From an uncultured Mollicutes bacterium (GTDB taxonomy: Bacteria; Bacillota_I; Bacilli_A; RFN20; CAG-826), in assembly GCA_900540395.1 (NCBI GenBank), contig UQFQ01000003.1:51617-115616 (forward strand): 64,000 bases of DNA, read 5' to 3'. A program made the translations under genes and the position numbers. The notes under the pieces were generated by a model, which was not told the origin of the DNA, did no database searches, and worked only from the letters and a program-made list of their open reading frames with translations. Shown here one piece after another: positions 43,247 to 52,619 of the stretch (the first letter of the stretch is position 1; every line of letters begins with the position of its first letter).

Positions 43247-46200
43247 TTACTTATCATTTATTGCTTCAATAGGTTTCTTTCTTGAAATAAAATAGGTTGG
43301 TAATAAAGTGGCTATAACTGAACTAACTAGACAAAGAGCAATTAAAATACAAATTTCTAAATACCCGAAAATAAAAATACTACCAGAAATATTTAATATC
43401 GAGGATAAATACATATTTAGGCATAAAATTGCGATAGATGTTACTATCACACTTAAAACAAAATTCGAAATCGCAACCACAAATCCTTCAACAAAGAAGA
43501 TCTTGAATACATCCGAGTTTCTTGCTCCAAGTGATTTTAAAATACCAATTTCTTTTTTCTTATTAACAATTGAAGCTGAAATGAAATTCATAAAAATCAA
43601 CAATGAGAAAATACATAAGCCTGCGCCTACAATTATGAAAATATTCTTAAGTAAATTAAACAAACCATCATATTTATTTAAATCACGCATTGCACTGTTA
43701 ACTAAAGAAAAGCGTTCATTAATCTCTTGATTGTAAGAATCTTCAATCAACAATTTGAGAGAATTCTTATCATTTATTTGAGCATAAACACATTCAAAAT
43801 TTCTTTCTTCCGGAATTACAAACGTATCGAAGAAATCATCAGAGACAATTACTCCCTTTTCGTTCTCATTATCTAAATAATAGCCAACTAAAGTTAATGT
43901 ATCTGGCACTTCAACATTGCTGTGATTTTTTTGTGCAGATATATTAATCACTATGCTTTCATCCATACCGTAATTAGAAATTAAATAGTTATTGAAATCC
44001 TCTAATAAATCTGAATAAGTCAAACCACCAAACAAATTTCTAGTTCCGCTGCTACCTAAATAATCTAGAATTTCCTCTTTGACTCTCCCATCAAATTTAT
44101 TTATATCTATACTTCCAAAGTCTGCAACAAAAACATAGTATGCATATCTTTTCATGTCATCATCAATAGCGCCTTCATATTCAATAAATGAGTTCCCATT
44201 TTTAATCTTATAAAAATCAATGCAAAATTCTTCAAAAAGACTTCCAGTAGGCAAGTTCTCAGTAGCGTATGTAAAAATATATGAATTTATGCCTTGTTCC
44301 TTAAAATCTGATAAATCCGAAAAACTAATTGATTCTAAGTGTTTAATCCATGCATTGTTATTATCTAGTTGGTAAGAAAAAATTGTTCTCGTTTTATCTT
44401 TATCTTTCAATGGCAAATTTTCATCAAATTTCGCGTACATATATTTAAACGAAATTGGCAAAACAATTTCGCCTTGATCAATTGATTGTTTTTGATTATC
44501 AAAAAAATGGATTATTTCTTTGCTTTTAGAACTAGAAGCAAAAGAATAAATTCCAATTTTGTTTTCATTATCTTCATCGTCTAATTGAATAGTAAAGCCG
44601 CTTACATCACCATTAAATCCATAATAGTCTAAATATTGTTCATATAATTGCTTTGAAACAAATATGCTATTTGCATATGTATTACTTATCAAATCATGGT
44701 ATGAGTTTAGCATGCTCGACAATTCAAAGTCTTCCTCAATTAGTGCCATTTGCTCAGATGTTAAGTTAAAGACATCATTTATTAGTTCAGGATATTTAGT
44801 AGTGACATTAGTATTAATAATTCCACAAATTCTATAAAAATCCCCGTCAAAATCAACTAATTTATTTAAAACATCTGATGGTTTGTTAATCGACTCGCTC
44901 TTTAATACTGCTTCTTCGTACTCTTCATTATATGTTATAATTCCAACTTTTTTAAAATACTCAAACTCATAGTCAGTGATGGCAATTTCATTACTTTCGC
45001 TTGGGTATTTGCCTGCCAAAATAGAAAAGTCTAACTCAGATAGTTTTTCATTGCTCACATAAACAAAACCATTAAAGGAGCGTGTTCCAGGTAACTCATT
45101 TAATAGCAAATTCTGATTTAAAAAACGATCAAAAGAAAAAACTGCATCACTATCAATCCCAAAATCATTATTTAACCTATCTATATCAGAATTATTAAGG
45201 TCAGAATAAATATAGGAGTCAAAGCTATTTATTTCCTTATCTATTTGAAAGTAACTAATATTGTCTGAAACTATATTATTATAAACAATATCTATTTTAT
45301 TAAAATTGGCTATAGCACTAGAAAAACTAAAAAGCGAAAACGATAAAAAAGAAAGAAGAACAGTAAATGCAAGTCTAATAGGTTTAGCTTTAAAAGAAGT
45401 TATGCCAATTTTAATTGCTTTTGTTAAAGGCAATTTAGATTTAATAAATTGTAAAACCTTGCCTGTATTTGTCTCGTTTTTTTCAAGTACCTCTTCACCG
45501 TTTTCCTCTTCAATCTTTTCTTCCTTGATTACTACACCTTTCTCAGTAAGAACAAGCTCTTTATCTTTAAATTGCTCCTTTAATTTAAGAATATCTTCAA
45601 TATTAAAAGATTCTCCTTTTGATAATAAAACTTTTTCTTTTTTATTAGGTTCGAATATTTCTTTTATTTCTCCAAAACTTAATTCAATAATTTTGTCACC
45701 ATATAAATTTGCAAATTCAATATTATGGGAGGCAACAATTATTAATTTCTCTTTACTTAAATCTTTAAGTATTTGGAAAATTTGTTTCCCAGTTTCGTTA
45801 TCTAAAGATCCACTAGGTTCATCGGCTAAAATTATATTAGTATTTTTAACTAAGGCTCTAGCAATGGCTACTCTTTGCTTTTGTCCGCCTGATAATTCGT
45901 TTGGTTTTCTATTTGAATAGTTTTCTAGATCTACTTTTTTTAATAAACTTTCTATTTCCTCATCACTAATTTTTTTGTTTTGTAATTCTAGTGGTAAAGA
46001 TATATTTTCTTTAATATTAAATTCATTGAGAAGATTAAATTCTTGAAAAACAAAGGCAAGACAAGTATTTCTATAAGAATCCAACTGAGGCTCTTTTAAA
46101 TTTTTAATGCTCTGGCCATTCACAATTATATCGCCATCATCAAAAGAATCTAACGCGCCTATTAAATTTAAAAGTGTAGATTTTCCAGAACCGGATTTCC

Positions 46201-46315
46201 CAACAATAAAAATTAGTCCCTTCTCTGGAAAGTTTAAAGAAATGTGTTTTAATGCCTGAACATCATTCCCCTTCTTTACTTTATAAATTTTTGTTAAATT
46301 CTTAATCTCAATCAT
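43247..46315 (-). CDS. MacB-like ABC protein: fused ATPase and FtsX-type permease with large ectodomain
   Basis: A 1022-residue protein. The ATPase domain (1-225) has Walker A GKSGSGKST (39-47), signature LSGGQ (141-145) and DEPSGSLD (165-172). After a charged linker (about 230-290) comes a first helix (about 312-337), an ectodomain of about 550 residues rich in Asp, Asn and Tyr, and three C-terminal helices (about 905-1015) with the FtsX motif KKKEIGILKSLGARNSDVFKIF. MacB-type machines use ATP to move an outside domain rather than import a substrate. It starts 8 nt after a papain-fold protease gene, so the pair may release, activate or resist a peptide. The specific substrate is unknown. Confidence 0.9.
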   Translation of the reverse strand: MIEIKNLTKIYKVKKGNDVQALKHISLNFPEKGLIFIVGKSGSGKSTLLNLIGALDSFDDGDIIVNGQSIKNLKEPQLDSYRNTCLAFVFQEFNLLNEFNIKENISLPLELQNKKISDEEIESLLKKVDLENYSNRKPNELSGGQKQRVAIARALVKNTNIILADEPSGSLDNETGKQIFQILKDLSKEKLIIVASHNIEFANLYGDKIIELSFGEIKEIFEPNKKEKVLLSKGESFNIEDILKLKEQFKDKELVLTEKGVVIKEEKIEEENGEEVLEKNETNTGKVLQFIKSKLPLTKAIKIGITSFKAKPIRLAFTVLLSFLSFSLFSFSSAIANFNKIDIVYNNIVSDNISYFQIDKEINSFDSYIYSDLNNSDIDRLNNDFGIDSDAVFSFDRFLNQNLLLNELPGTRSFNGFVYVSNEKLSELDFSILAGKYPSESNEIAITDYEFEYFKKVGIITYNEEYEEAVLKSESINKPSDVLNKLVDFDGDFYRICGIINTNVTTKYPELINDVFNLTSEQMALIEEDFELSSMLNSYHDLISNTYANSIFVSKQLYEQYLDYYGFNGDVSGFTIQLDDEDNENKIGIYSFASSSKSKEIIHFFDNQKQSIDQGEIVLPISFKYMYAKFDENLPLKDKDKTRTIFSYQLDNNNAWIKHLESISFSDLSDFKEQGINSYIFTYATENLPTGSLFEEFCIDFYKIKNGNSFIEYEGAIDDDMKRYAYYVFVADFGSIDINKFDGRVKEEILDYLGSSGTRNLFGGLTYSDLLEDFNNYLISNYGMDESIVINISAQKNHSNVEVPDTLTLVGYYLDNENEKGVIVSDDFFDTFVIPEERNFECVYAQINDKNSLKLLIEDSYNQEINERFSLVNSAMRDLNKYDGLFNLLKNIFIIVGAGLCIFSLLIFMNFISASIVNKKKEIGILKSLGARNSDVFKIFFVEGFVVAISNFVLSVIVTSIAILCLNMYLSSILNISGSIFIFGYLEICILIALCLVSSVIATLLPTYFISRKKPIEAINDK

Positions 46316-46323
46316 AAATTATT

Positions 46324-47487
46324 TTAATCAGCTGGCCAAATATACCCACAAGGGCAAAACGCACAACCCCATTTTGTATAATAATAATTATCAGAATGCA
46401 CATGCCCAGTCCAATTTATAATATCAACAGTATGCGGCGAATTATTGGTGTTGAACATATTTGTGTCAGTAGTAGACCAAGGGGTTCTTCTCACGGTTCC
46501 CCATCCATCATAAAGATATATATAGTTATCATCATACCCGTAAGCAACTGTAGCATGGCCCTGGGCTCCAACAAAAATTGGTCTATCATTGTTTACAGCA
46601 TCTCTAATACTATTACTTGCTGCATTAGTCATTGCATCGCCATAATTCCCTTCAACCCATTTTTCAGTAAAAGCAATGCCTCTCGATCTGACATATTTAT
46701 AAATCAAATCCTTTTCGCTATATATGTTCATGCTAATAGCACTATTAGCTATATCATTATTTACTAAAAAATCTTCAAGATAATTATAAAAATTCTGATC
46801 TGTGCCTGGCGAATCAACTGAATCGCGGCCTATTGCTTCATAAAAATTAGTTGTAACGTCGTATATTTCAGCAATTATATTATCGTTTTGGAATGTATCG
46901 TAATAACTAAGCAATATTTGTGCAGCAACCAAACCACAAGTTCCATCAGTATTATTTCCATGTAAACCCCTTAAATGCTCAAAATAAAAACTATTTTTGA
47001 TTAAAACAGCATTATCACCATAGTCATCAAATAAATAATATTTTCCTGATTCTTCTGAGAGGTCTTGAGCAAACGTCTCAACTTGATTCTTATCAAGAAC
47101 ACTCGAATAATTTAAATCATAAATTGATGTTTCGTTAGCATATAAATAGTGTGTTTCTTCTTCGCTTGTATTGAGATAAATTATAAATTCATCTAAATAA
47201 TTATTATAGGGAGAAAACCCTGTCTTATTTTCAACAATTAAATCATCTTCTTTATCATATATAACATATTCATTTTCAAATTGAAGCAATTCAAACTTAT
47301 TCGCACCTTCAATAGAATATATGTCAACATTATAAAGCAGTTCATCAAATGCCCCTTCATCATTAAGGATAATACCTGTCAAATCTGAAATTTTCTCCAT
47401 ATCATTTTGAGTAAAAAGAAAATTGTCAAAACGATTATAGCCTAAACATGCCGCTATAGTATTCAAGCCAATTAAAATATTATTCAT
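46324..47487 (-). CDS. Papain-fold cysteine protease, C10/C39-like, with propeptide-like N-terminus
   Basis: A 387-residue protein. The catalytic region has Cys184 in DGTCGLVAAQILLSYYD, His311 in GAQGHATVAYGYDD and Asp327 in YLYDGWG, the Cys-His-Asp/Asn order of peptidase families C10 and C39. Residues 60-100 (FELLQFENEYVIYDKED...GFSPYNNYLD) resemble the streptopain propeptide, so it may be a zymogen. The C-terminus is CAFCPCGYIWPAD, three closely spaced cysteines. No normal signal peptide is found, although GGAGGG 7 nt upstream supports the start. It lies 8 nt before the MacB-like gene. Whether it leaves the cell is open. Confidence 0.7.
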   Translation of the reverse strand: MNNILIGLNTIAACLGYNRFDNFLFTQNDMEKISDLTGIILNDEGAFDELLYNVDIYSIEGANKFELLQFENEYVIYDKEDDLIVENKTGFSPYNNYLDEFIIYLNTSEEETHYLYANETSIYDLNYSSVLDKNQVETFAQDLSEESGKYYLFDDYGDNAVLIKNSFYFEHLRGLHGNNTDGTCGLVAAQILLSYYDTFQNDNIIAEIYDVTTNFYEAIGRDSVDSPGTDQNFYNYLEDFLVNNDIANSAISMNIYSEKDLIYKYVRSRGIAFTEKWVEGNYGDAMTNAASNSIRDAVNNDRPIFVGAQGHATVAYGYDDNYIYLYDGWGTVRRTPWSTTDTNMFNTNNSPHTVDIINWTGHVHSDNYYYTKWGCAFCPCGYIWPAD

Positions 47488-47640
47488 GAATTTTCCCTCC
47501 AGTTGATTTTATTATATCAAGAATCAATATTTTAAACTGTAAAAAATGTGAAGTTGCCAATTTATTTTCGCCTAGTTCATACAATAAAAAAACACAAAAA
47601 AAGATTAAACAAGTTTTTCTAAAGAACAATGAATGTTAAA

Positions 47641-47892
47641 TTATCCTTTTAATCCTCTTGCTTGTCTATCCATGTCTTCAACAACGATATCATAAATTTC
47701 ACCAAGGCTAGCGCAGTATTCCAAAACTTTCCATGGTTCATTGGTGTGATAGTGAATTTTAATTAAAGTATCATCACCAACCGCAAGCAAACAATCACCT
47801 TTAAAATGAGTGTTAAAATATTCGTTAATTGCTTCTTCGCTTAAGTTTTTACCTTCAATTAATAATTGTGTGTCATATCTAAATTCAATCAT
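47641..47892 (-). CDS. Stand-alone FakA/YloV middle-domain protein
   Basis: An 83-residue protein that matches the middle domain of fatty acid kinase FakA (YloV/DAK-like): FRYDTQLLIE, then CLLAVGDDTLIKIHYHTNEPWKVLEYCASLGEI and a short tail. The His-x-His pair (IHYHT) that holds zinc in FakA is kept, but the upstream Cys (GYCTEF in FakA) is Asp here. The N-terminal kinase and C-terminal FakB-binding parts are absent. The ribosome binding site GGAGG is good, so it is probably a real gene. A FakB/DegV gene lies 2.7 kb away. It may regulate or compete with full-length FakA. Confidence 0.75.
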   Translation of the reverse strand: MIEFRYDTQLLIEGKNLSEEAINEYFNTHFKGDCLLAVGDDTLIKIHYHTNEPWKVLEYCASLGEIYDIVVEDMDRQARGLKG

Positions 47893-47946
47893 TTCTATAC
47901 CTCCAATATCTTGAATTTTAATAAAAAACCTTGCAGAAACCCGTTT

Positions 47947-48150
47947 TTATTCTACTTTTCTATTTTCATATAAAGAACAATTTAATAAACTAACAGTTTC
48001 CATATTTAAATCTTCAAAAGCTGAATTTAAAAACATTACAATCGCACTTTCGCTTCTTCTTGATATATTTAAAACGCGAGCAATTTTCTCGTTTCCACTA
48101 TCGTCTTTTACTAAAACTATATTTCCAACTTTTATAGTTCTTTTTGCCAT
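47947..48150 (-). CDS. Small hypothetical protein, possible SH3-like fold
   Basis: A 67-residue protein (MAKRTIKVGNIVLVKDDSGN...) with short beta-strand stretches VGNIVLVKD, EKIARVLNISR and SAIVMFLNSAF. The order resembles a small SH3/KOW-like barrel, but no family is recognised. There is no ribosome binding site. A TATAAA element lies 8 nt before the ATG, so the mRNA may be leaderless. Confidence 0.55.
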   Translation of the reverse strand: MAKRTIKVGNIVLVKDDSGNEKIARVLNISRRSESAIVMFLNSAFEDLNMETVSLLNCSLYENRKVE

Positions 48151-48201
48151 ATTTAAATTTTATAACAATTTTTATTATTTAAATAGTTAAGAAAAAAATC
48201 C

Positions 48202-48234
48202 AAACAAAAAGTGTCAGAAATAAATCCGACACTT
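48202..48234 (-). terminator. Terminator of the Fe-alcohol dehydrogenase gene
   Basis: AAGTGTC/GACACTT 7-bp stem (48209-48215, 48228-48234) with a 12-nt loop, followed on the minus strand by TTTG and later a T7 run. It lies 22 nt after the stop at 48257. Confidence 0.75.
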
Positions 48235-48256
48235 CAATTATTAACAATAAATCTTA

Positions 48257-49441
48257 TTAGAATTTATATGGTTTATTGTAGTAGCAGCATTCAAAGAGAT
48301 CTGCCATCTTTTCATCATCGATTGGGTTTGGGTTGCTTCCTGTACAAGCATCACCAACTGCGTTGTGAGCAATTGTTTTAAGTTTTTCTTTAAATTCTTT
48401 TTCTTTAACACCGAATTCTTGCATTGATTGAGGAATACCTAATAAATGATTTAATTCGTGTAATCTGTTGATTAAACCTTGTGTTTGTTCTCTTGCAGTT
48501 TCGCCTTCAATACCTAATGTTTGAGCGATTTGAGCATATCTATCTCTTGCTCTTTCATTATTTGCATTGTATTCGATAACGTGTGGGAGATACATTGCAT
48601 TAGCACATCCGTGTGGAATATGACCAGTTGAGAAAGCAGCACCAGTCTTGTGAGCCATACTGTGGACGATACCAAGTAAAGCATTTGAGAAAGCCATACC
48701 AGCTAAGCATTGAGCATAGTGCATATCTTCTCTACCTTTTCCATTTGGATTGTTGTATGAATCAACTAATGATGTGTTGATCATTTTAATAGCTTTAAGT
48801 GCTAATGGATCAGTGAATGGTGTAGCAAGTGTTGAGACATAAGCTTCGATAGCATGTGTCATAGCATCCATACCAGTGAAAGCGACTTGTTTTTGTGGTA
48901 AGCCTCTAACGATATCTGGATCAACGATTGCGACATCTGGTGTAATTTCAAAATCTGCTAAAGGATATTTAATACCTTTTGCATAATCAGTAATAACAGA
49001 GAAAGCTGTAACTTCGGTTGCAGTTCCACTGGTTGATGGAATAGCACAGAATCTTGCTTTTTCTCTTAAATGTGGGAATGAGAATGGTGTGCAAAGAGTT
49101 TCAAATGTGGTATCTGGATGTTCATAGAAAGCCCACATAGCTTTTGCAGCATCAATTGGGGAACCTCCACCAATAGCAACGATCCAATCTGGTTGGAATT
49201 TTCTCATTGCTTCTGCACCCTTCATAACTGTTTCGATTGATGGATCTGGTTCAACACCTTCAAATGTTTCAACTTCAAATCCGGCTTCTTTTAAATAATT
49301 TACTGTTTTGTCTAAGAAGCCACTTGCTTTCATAGAGTGACCGCCAGTAACGACGATAGCTTTTTTACCTTTTAAAGATTTTAATTCTGCTAAGGAACCG
49401 CATCCATAGTAGACATCTCTTGGTAATGTAAATCTTGCCAT
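48257..49441 (-). CDS. Iron-containing alcohol dehydrogenase
   Basis: A 394-residue group III alcohol dehydrogenase. NAD-binding motif GGGSPIDAAK (about 92-101) and STSGTATEVTAFSVIT. Metal ligands are expected in DPDIV/MDAMTHAIEAY, HSMAHKTGA and HIPHGCANAMYLPHV (one Asp and three His). It most resembles the C-terminal half of AdhE and the lactaldehyde/1,2-propanediol group, and would reduce acetaldehyde or a similar aldehyde with NADH to close fermentation. The ribosome binding site is AGGAGG. A strong promoter (TTAACA, 17 bp, TAAAAT) stands upstream, so it is a well-expressed single gene. Confidence 0.95.
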   Translation of the reverse strand: MARFTLPRDVYYGCGSLAELKSLKGKKAIVVTGGHSMKASGFLDKTVNYLKEAGFEVETFEGVEPDPSIETVMKGAEAMRKFQPDWIVAIGGGSPIDAAKAMWAFYEHPDTTFETLCTPFSFPHLREKARFCAIPSTSGTATEVTAFSVITDYAKGIKYPLADFEITPDVAIVDPDIVRGLPQKQVAFTGMDAMTHAIEAYVSTLATPFTDPLALKAIKMINTSLVDSYNNPNGKGREDMHYAQCLAGMAFSNALLGIVHSMAHKTGAAFSTGHIPHGCANAMYLPHVIEYNANNERARDRYAQIAQTLGIEGETAREQTQGLINRLHELNHLLGIPQSMQEFGVKEKEFKEKLKTIAHNAVGDACTGSNPNPIDDEKMADLFECCYYNKPYKF

Positions 49442-49472
49442 AATATCCTCCTATATACCTATCGGCTTCTTT

Positions 49473-49501
49473 ATTTTACCAAAGTTAGATATCTTTGTTA
49501 A
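49473..49501 (-). promoter_or_regulatory. Promoter of the Fe-alcohol dehydrogenase gene
   Basis: TTAACA (49496-49501), 17-bp spacer, TAAAAT (49473-49478) on the minus strand. Confidence 0.75.
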
Positions 49502-49575
49502 TAAATTACAAGCAAATAAAAATGGTATTTTTTACCAAATACCACTCTATTTATATTTTATAAATAAAATATAAT

Positions 49576-50484
49576 TTATAACCCTAAAGGTTTGACATCA
49601 TAATTAAACAAGACTCGATTTATCTTAAAAACATCATAATCTTTTTTATCTAAATAATAAGCAGTAACAAGTCCTGTCATATCATCTTTAATTGAATCAA
49701 ATCCAATAGAATTAACTATTCTAATAAATTCTTCTTTATTAGCTTCAAGTCCAACCGATAGAGCAAAACAAATATTCTTTGTAGGTAAAATATTTTGTAA
49801 GGTTAATATTTTTTCTAAATCTTCAGGAGTGAAATTGCTCTTATAAGCTAAATCTTCATCACTGATGTTCTTTTCTTTTTGAATTTCACGGATTACATTA
49901 ACAAAGCTTTCGTTGCTTTTATTAATCGTTTTTAAACCAACGTTAGCGTTTGTCTTAAAATTATTCAATATAAATTTAGATAAACGAGTTTGTTCATCTT
50001 CGCTAACATTTTCAGGGAAATTTTTAAACAAAATCATATAAATCTTAAAGTCTTTATGATCCTTTAAGAAGTTTTTGATTTCGTCTTCAGCAATTTCATA
50101 GCATTCTCTTAAAGGATAATTGAATTCACCACTTAAGAGAGGGAAAGCGAGAGTTTTAAAGTTGTTTTCAAGAGCAATCTTAAAAACTGAGCGATAGACT
50201 TTTCTTAAATTCTTTTCTTCACCGTGTTTTCCATTAATATAAATTGGGCCAACTGCATGAATAATAGCTTTAGCATTTGTTAAATTGAAGCTTGGAGTCA
50301 TCACTGCCGCGCCAACGTCACAATGACCAATTTGTTTACAAGCGTTAGTTAATTCCTTATCGCCAGCCTTATGAAAAATAGCTCTCCCGACACCTTCGAC
50401 CATTTTTAAATTTACGTTACTAGCGTTAATAATTGCATCACATTCTGTTGCAACTAAATCGCCTCTTTTAAAATAAAATGGCAT
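49576..50484 (-). CDS. Macrodomain protein with C-terminal HTH-like domain
   Basis: A 302-residue protein. The macrodomain (about 1-160) has FKRGDLVATECDAIINASNV, GVGRAIFHKAG, HAVGPIY and the LAFPLLSGEFNYP loop that binds ADP-ribose. The C-terminal part (about 190-270; VIREIQKEKNISDEDLAYKS, FTPEDLEKILTLQNILPTK, ICFALSVGLEANKEE) looks like an XRE-type helix-turn-helix. The ATG at 50484 is used because AGGAGAG lies 5-11 nt before it; a start 24 nt further up includes that site. It may remove ADP-ribose or sense ADP-ribose derivatives and regulate genes. It is divergent from the DegV/FakB gene. Confidence 0.88.
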   Translation of the reverse strand: MPFYFKRGDLVATECDAIINASNVNLKMVEGVGRAIFHKAGDKELTNACKQIGHCDVGAAVMTPSFNLTNAKAIIHAVGPIYINGKHGEEKNLRKVYRSVFKIALENNFKTLAFPLLSGEFNYPLRECYEIAEDEIKNFLKDHKDFKIYMILFKNFPENVSEDEQTRLSKFILNNFKTNANVGLKTINKSNESFVNVIREIQKEKNISDEDLAYKSNFTPEDLEKILTLQNILPTKNICFALSVGLEANKEEFIRIVNSIGFDSIKDDMTGLVTAYYLDKKDYDVFKINRVLFNYDVKPLGL

Positions 50485-50648
50485 ACTTTCTCTCCTTTTT
50501 GCTCGCAAAAATTATAACATTGTAAACTATCAATTAAACACCATTTTTTCTTTAAAATAGTCAACATTGTTCCTTTATCTAGTTTTTTATACTAGATTTA
50601 TCTTTCATTTTCGTTATGTTAAACTCATTTTCATGGAGGAAGGAACTC

Positions 50649-51524
50649 ATGAAAATCGCAATTGTAACAGATGATAATGCCGGCTTCACCGAAGAAGAAG
50701 CTAAGGAGTATAACATCTTTATTGTTAAAATGCCTGTTATCATTAACGGTGAAACTAAGTTTCAAGGGGTCGATCTCACCGAAGATGAATTTTATACATT
50801 ATTAGAAAGTAATGCAGAAGTCCACACTTCTCAACCAGCCCCAGGACAACTTATTGAACTTTGGGACGAATTATTAAAAACTTACGACCAAATTATTCAA
50901 ATTCCAATGAGTAGCGGATTAAGCGAAGAATGCAATAATGCAAAAAGTCTAGCTCAATCATACCCAGGAAAAGTATTTGTTGTTGATAACCATCGTATTA
51001 GCGTCACTTTAAAAGCATCAGTTCGTGATGCTATTCGTTTATTAAAAGAAGGAAAAACCGCAGAAGAAATTGTTCAAATTCTTGAAAAGGAAGCCCATGA
51101 ATCAACAATTTACATTATGGTTAATACCTTAAAATACCTTAAAAGAGGCGGCAGAGTCACTCCTGCTGGTGCTGCTTTAGGTTCAGCATTGCACATAAAG
51201 CCAGTTTTAAGTATTTATGGAGAAAAACTCGATGCTTATAAAAAGGCTATCGGAACTAAAAAAGCTAAACAAATTATTATTGATGCTGTGCTAAATGATT
51301 TAAAGAATAAATTTAAGGATGTTCCAAAGGATAAAATTGCCTTTGCTGTTGCCTATAGTCATAATCTTGAAGAGGCTATTGAATTTAGAAAAGAATTCGG
51401 TGCAGCAATTGGTGTGAATTCAGAAAACATCGAGATAAACCCACTTTCTTTATCAGTAGGTACTCATGTTGGCCCTGGTATTTTAGCTGCCGCAGTTAGT
51501 AAATCGATCAAAGATACTAACTAA
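50649..51524 (+). CDS. DegV-family fatty acid-binding protein (FakB type)
   Basis: A 291-residue two-domain protein that binds one fatty acid for phosphorylation by FakA. The N-terminal domain has IAIVTDDNAGF (usually TDS), HTSQPAPGQ and IPMSSGLSEECNNA. The C-terminal domain has LKYLKRGGRVTPAGAALGSALHIKPVLS and the VGTHVGPGILAAAV segment. The start at 50649 is fixed by GGAGGAAGG just upstream; a longer frame (50616) includes that site. A clear terminator follows. It is divergent from the macrodomain gene and 2.7 kb from the orphan FakA domain. Confidence 0.93.
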   Translation: MKIAIVTDDNAGFTEEEAKEYNIFIVKMPVIINGETKFQGVDLTEDEFYTLLESNAEVHTSQPAPGQLIELWDELLKTYDQIIQIPMSSGLSEECNNAKSLAQSYPGKVFVVDNHRISVTLKASVRDAIRLLKEGKTAEEIVQILEKEAHESTIYIMVNTLKYLKRGGRVTPAGAALGSALHIKPVLSIYGEKLDAYKKAIGTKKAKQIIIDAVLNDLKNKFKDVPKDKIAFAVAYSHNLEEAIEFRKEFGAAIGVNSENIEINPLSLSVGTHVGPGILAAAVSKSIKDTN

Positions 51525-51550
51525 TAATAAGAATTATTAACAAACATCAT

Positions 51551-51585
51551 TAAAGAGTCTTTCAACAAACGAAAAGACTCTTTTT
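51551..51585 (+). terminator. Terminator of the degV/fakB gene
   Basis: AAAGAGTCTTT pairs with AAAGACTCTTT (one extra A bulged) around a short loop, followed by T-rich sequence, 27 nt after the stop at 51524. Confidence 0.85.
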
Positions 51586-51796
51586 AATTGATTCAAAGCG
51601 GCTTAAAACTACAAAATATCTCTGCAAAATCTACTTATTTTTAAAAAAGTCTATTTTGTGGCATAAAATTTTAAATTATCGAAATCAACCAAAATAATAA
51701 AAATCTTTTTTAGAAAGTTTTACTAATTCACTTTGATAGATTTTGAAATAAATATCTTTAAAACTTAAAAATTAATTAATAGTTAAATCATCAAAA

Positions 51797-52603
51797 CTAT
51801 TTAACAAAATTATCAAGTGCGTAAATTATTCCATCATCATCAACATGTTTTGTAATAAATTTAGCCACAGCTTTGCAATCTTGACTTGCATTTCCCATAG
51901 CTACGCCATTAAAACGTCTAATCATTTCAACATCGTTTCCACTATCGCCAAAGGTATAAACATCTTTATCATCAATACCAAGATAATTTTTTAAAAACTC
52001 AGCAGCATTAGCTTTGTCACTATTTTTATTAATAAACTCTAAAAAGAGCTCTGAAGTTCTTAATACATTAAACTTTGATCTTTCTTCTTCGGTTATTTCT
52101 TTTTCATCATAGTTTTTACTTCTTCTAGGAAGAGAAGCAATCATAAATTTTAAAATTAAGTAATCATTAGGTAGAGGATGTTTCTTTAAATTAATCCCTT
52201 TAAAATTTCCATTAGCCTTTTCTTCAGCTTTAATCCATAAATTATTTTTTAAATACCCAATATGACTATTGGTATAACAATAAATATTAGATGCTCGATT
52301 ATTAAAAATTTTAGGATGTCTATCGACAAATTTATAATATTCTTCAATTTTTATTCCACACTTATAAAGTTCATTACCATCTACATCAGTAATTAAATTT
52401 CCGTTTGCACATAACAAAAACTTCTTGCCTTCATCAAGTTGATTGATAATTTGAATAATCCCTGCATATGGACGACCACTAGCAATAGCAATTACATCCC
52501 CTCTTTTTAATATTTCGTTTAATCTATTCTTTAAATTCTCTTTTAATTGAATCTTATGATTGTTAATTAAAGTGCCATCAATATCAAAAACAAATAATCT
52601 CAT
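51797..52603 (-). CDS. HAD-superfamily (Cof-type) phosphatase
   Basis: A 268-residue enzyme with all four HAD motifs: DIDGT (Asp7 nucleophile, Asp9), ASGRPYAGI (Ser of motif II), a Lys before the last domain (NSDKANAAEFLKNYLG) and FGDSGNDVEMIRRF (motif IV). The C2-type cap domain lies between. It likely cleaves sugar phosphates or flavin/PLP-type phosphates; members are promiscuous. No ribosome binding site is seen. TATAAT lies 10 nt before the ATG, so the mRNA may be leaderless. Confidence 0.93.
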   Translation of the reverse strand: MRLFVFDIDGTLINNHKIQLKENLKNRLNEILKRGDVIAIASGRPYAGIIQIINQLDEGKKFLLCANGNLITDVDGNELYKCGIKIEEYYKFVDRHPKIFNNRASNIYCYTNSHIGYLKNNLWIKAEEKANGNFKGINLKKHPLPNDYLILKFMIASLPRRSKNYDEKEITEEERSKFNVLRTSELFLEFINKNSDKANAAEFLKNYLGIDDKDVYTFGDSGNDVEMIRRFNGVAMGNASQDCKAVAKFITKHVDDDGIIYALDNFVK

Positions 52604-52613
52604 ACCGTTTCTA

Positions 52614-52619
52614 ATTATA
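52614..52619 (-). promoter_or_regulatory. -10 box of the HAD phosphatase gene (leaderless candidate)
   Basis: TATAAT 10 nt before the ATG at 52603. A weak -35 (TTTTCA) lies at 16 bp. Confidence 0.55.

Noticed and set aside
45306..45920. Plus-strand 204-codon frame inside the MacB-like gene
   Set aside because: It is antisense to the conserved ATPase and linker region, has no ribosome binding site and resembles no protein.
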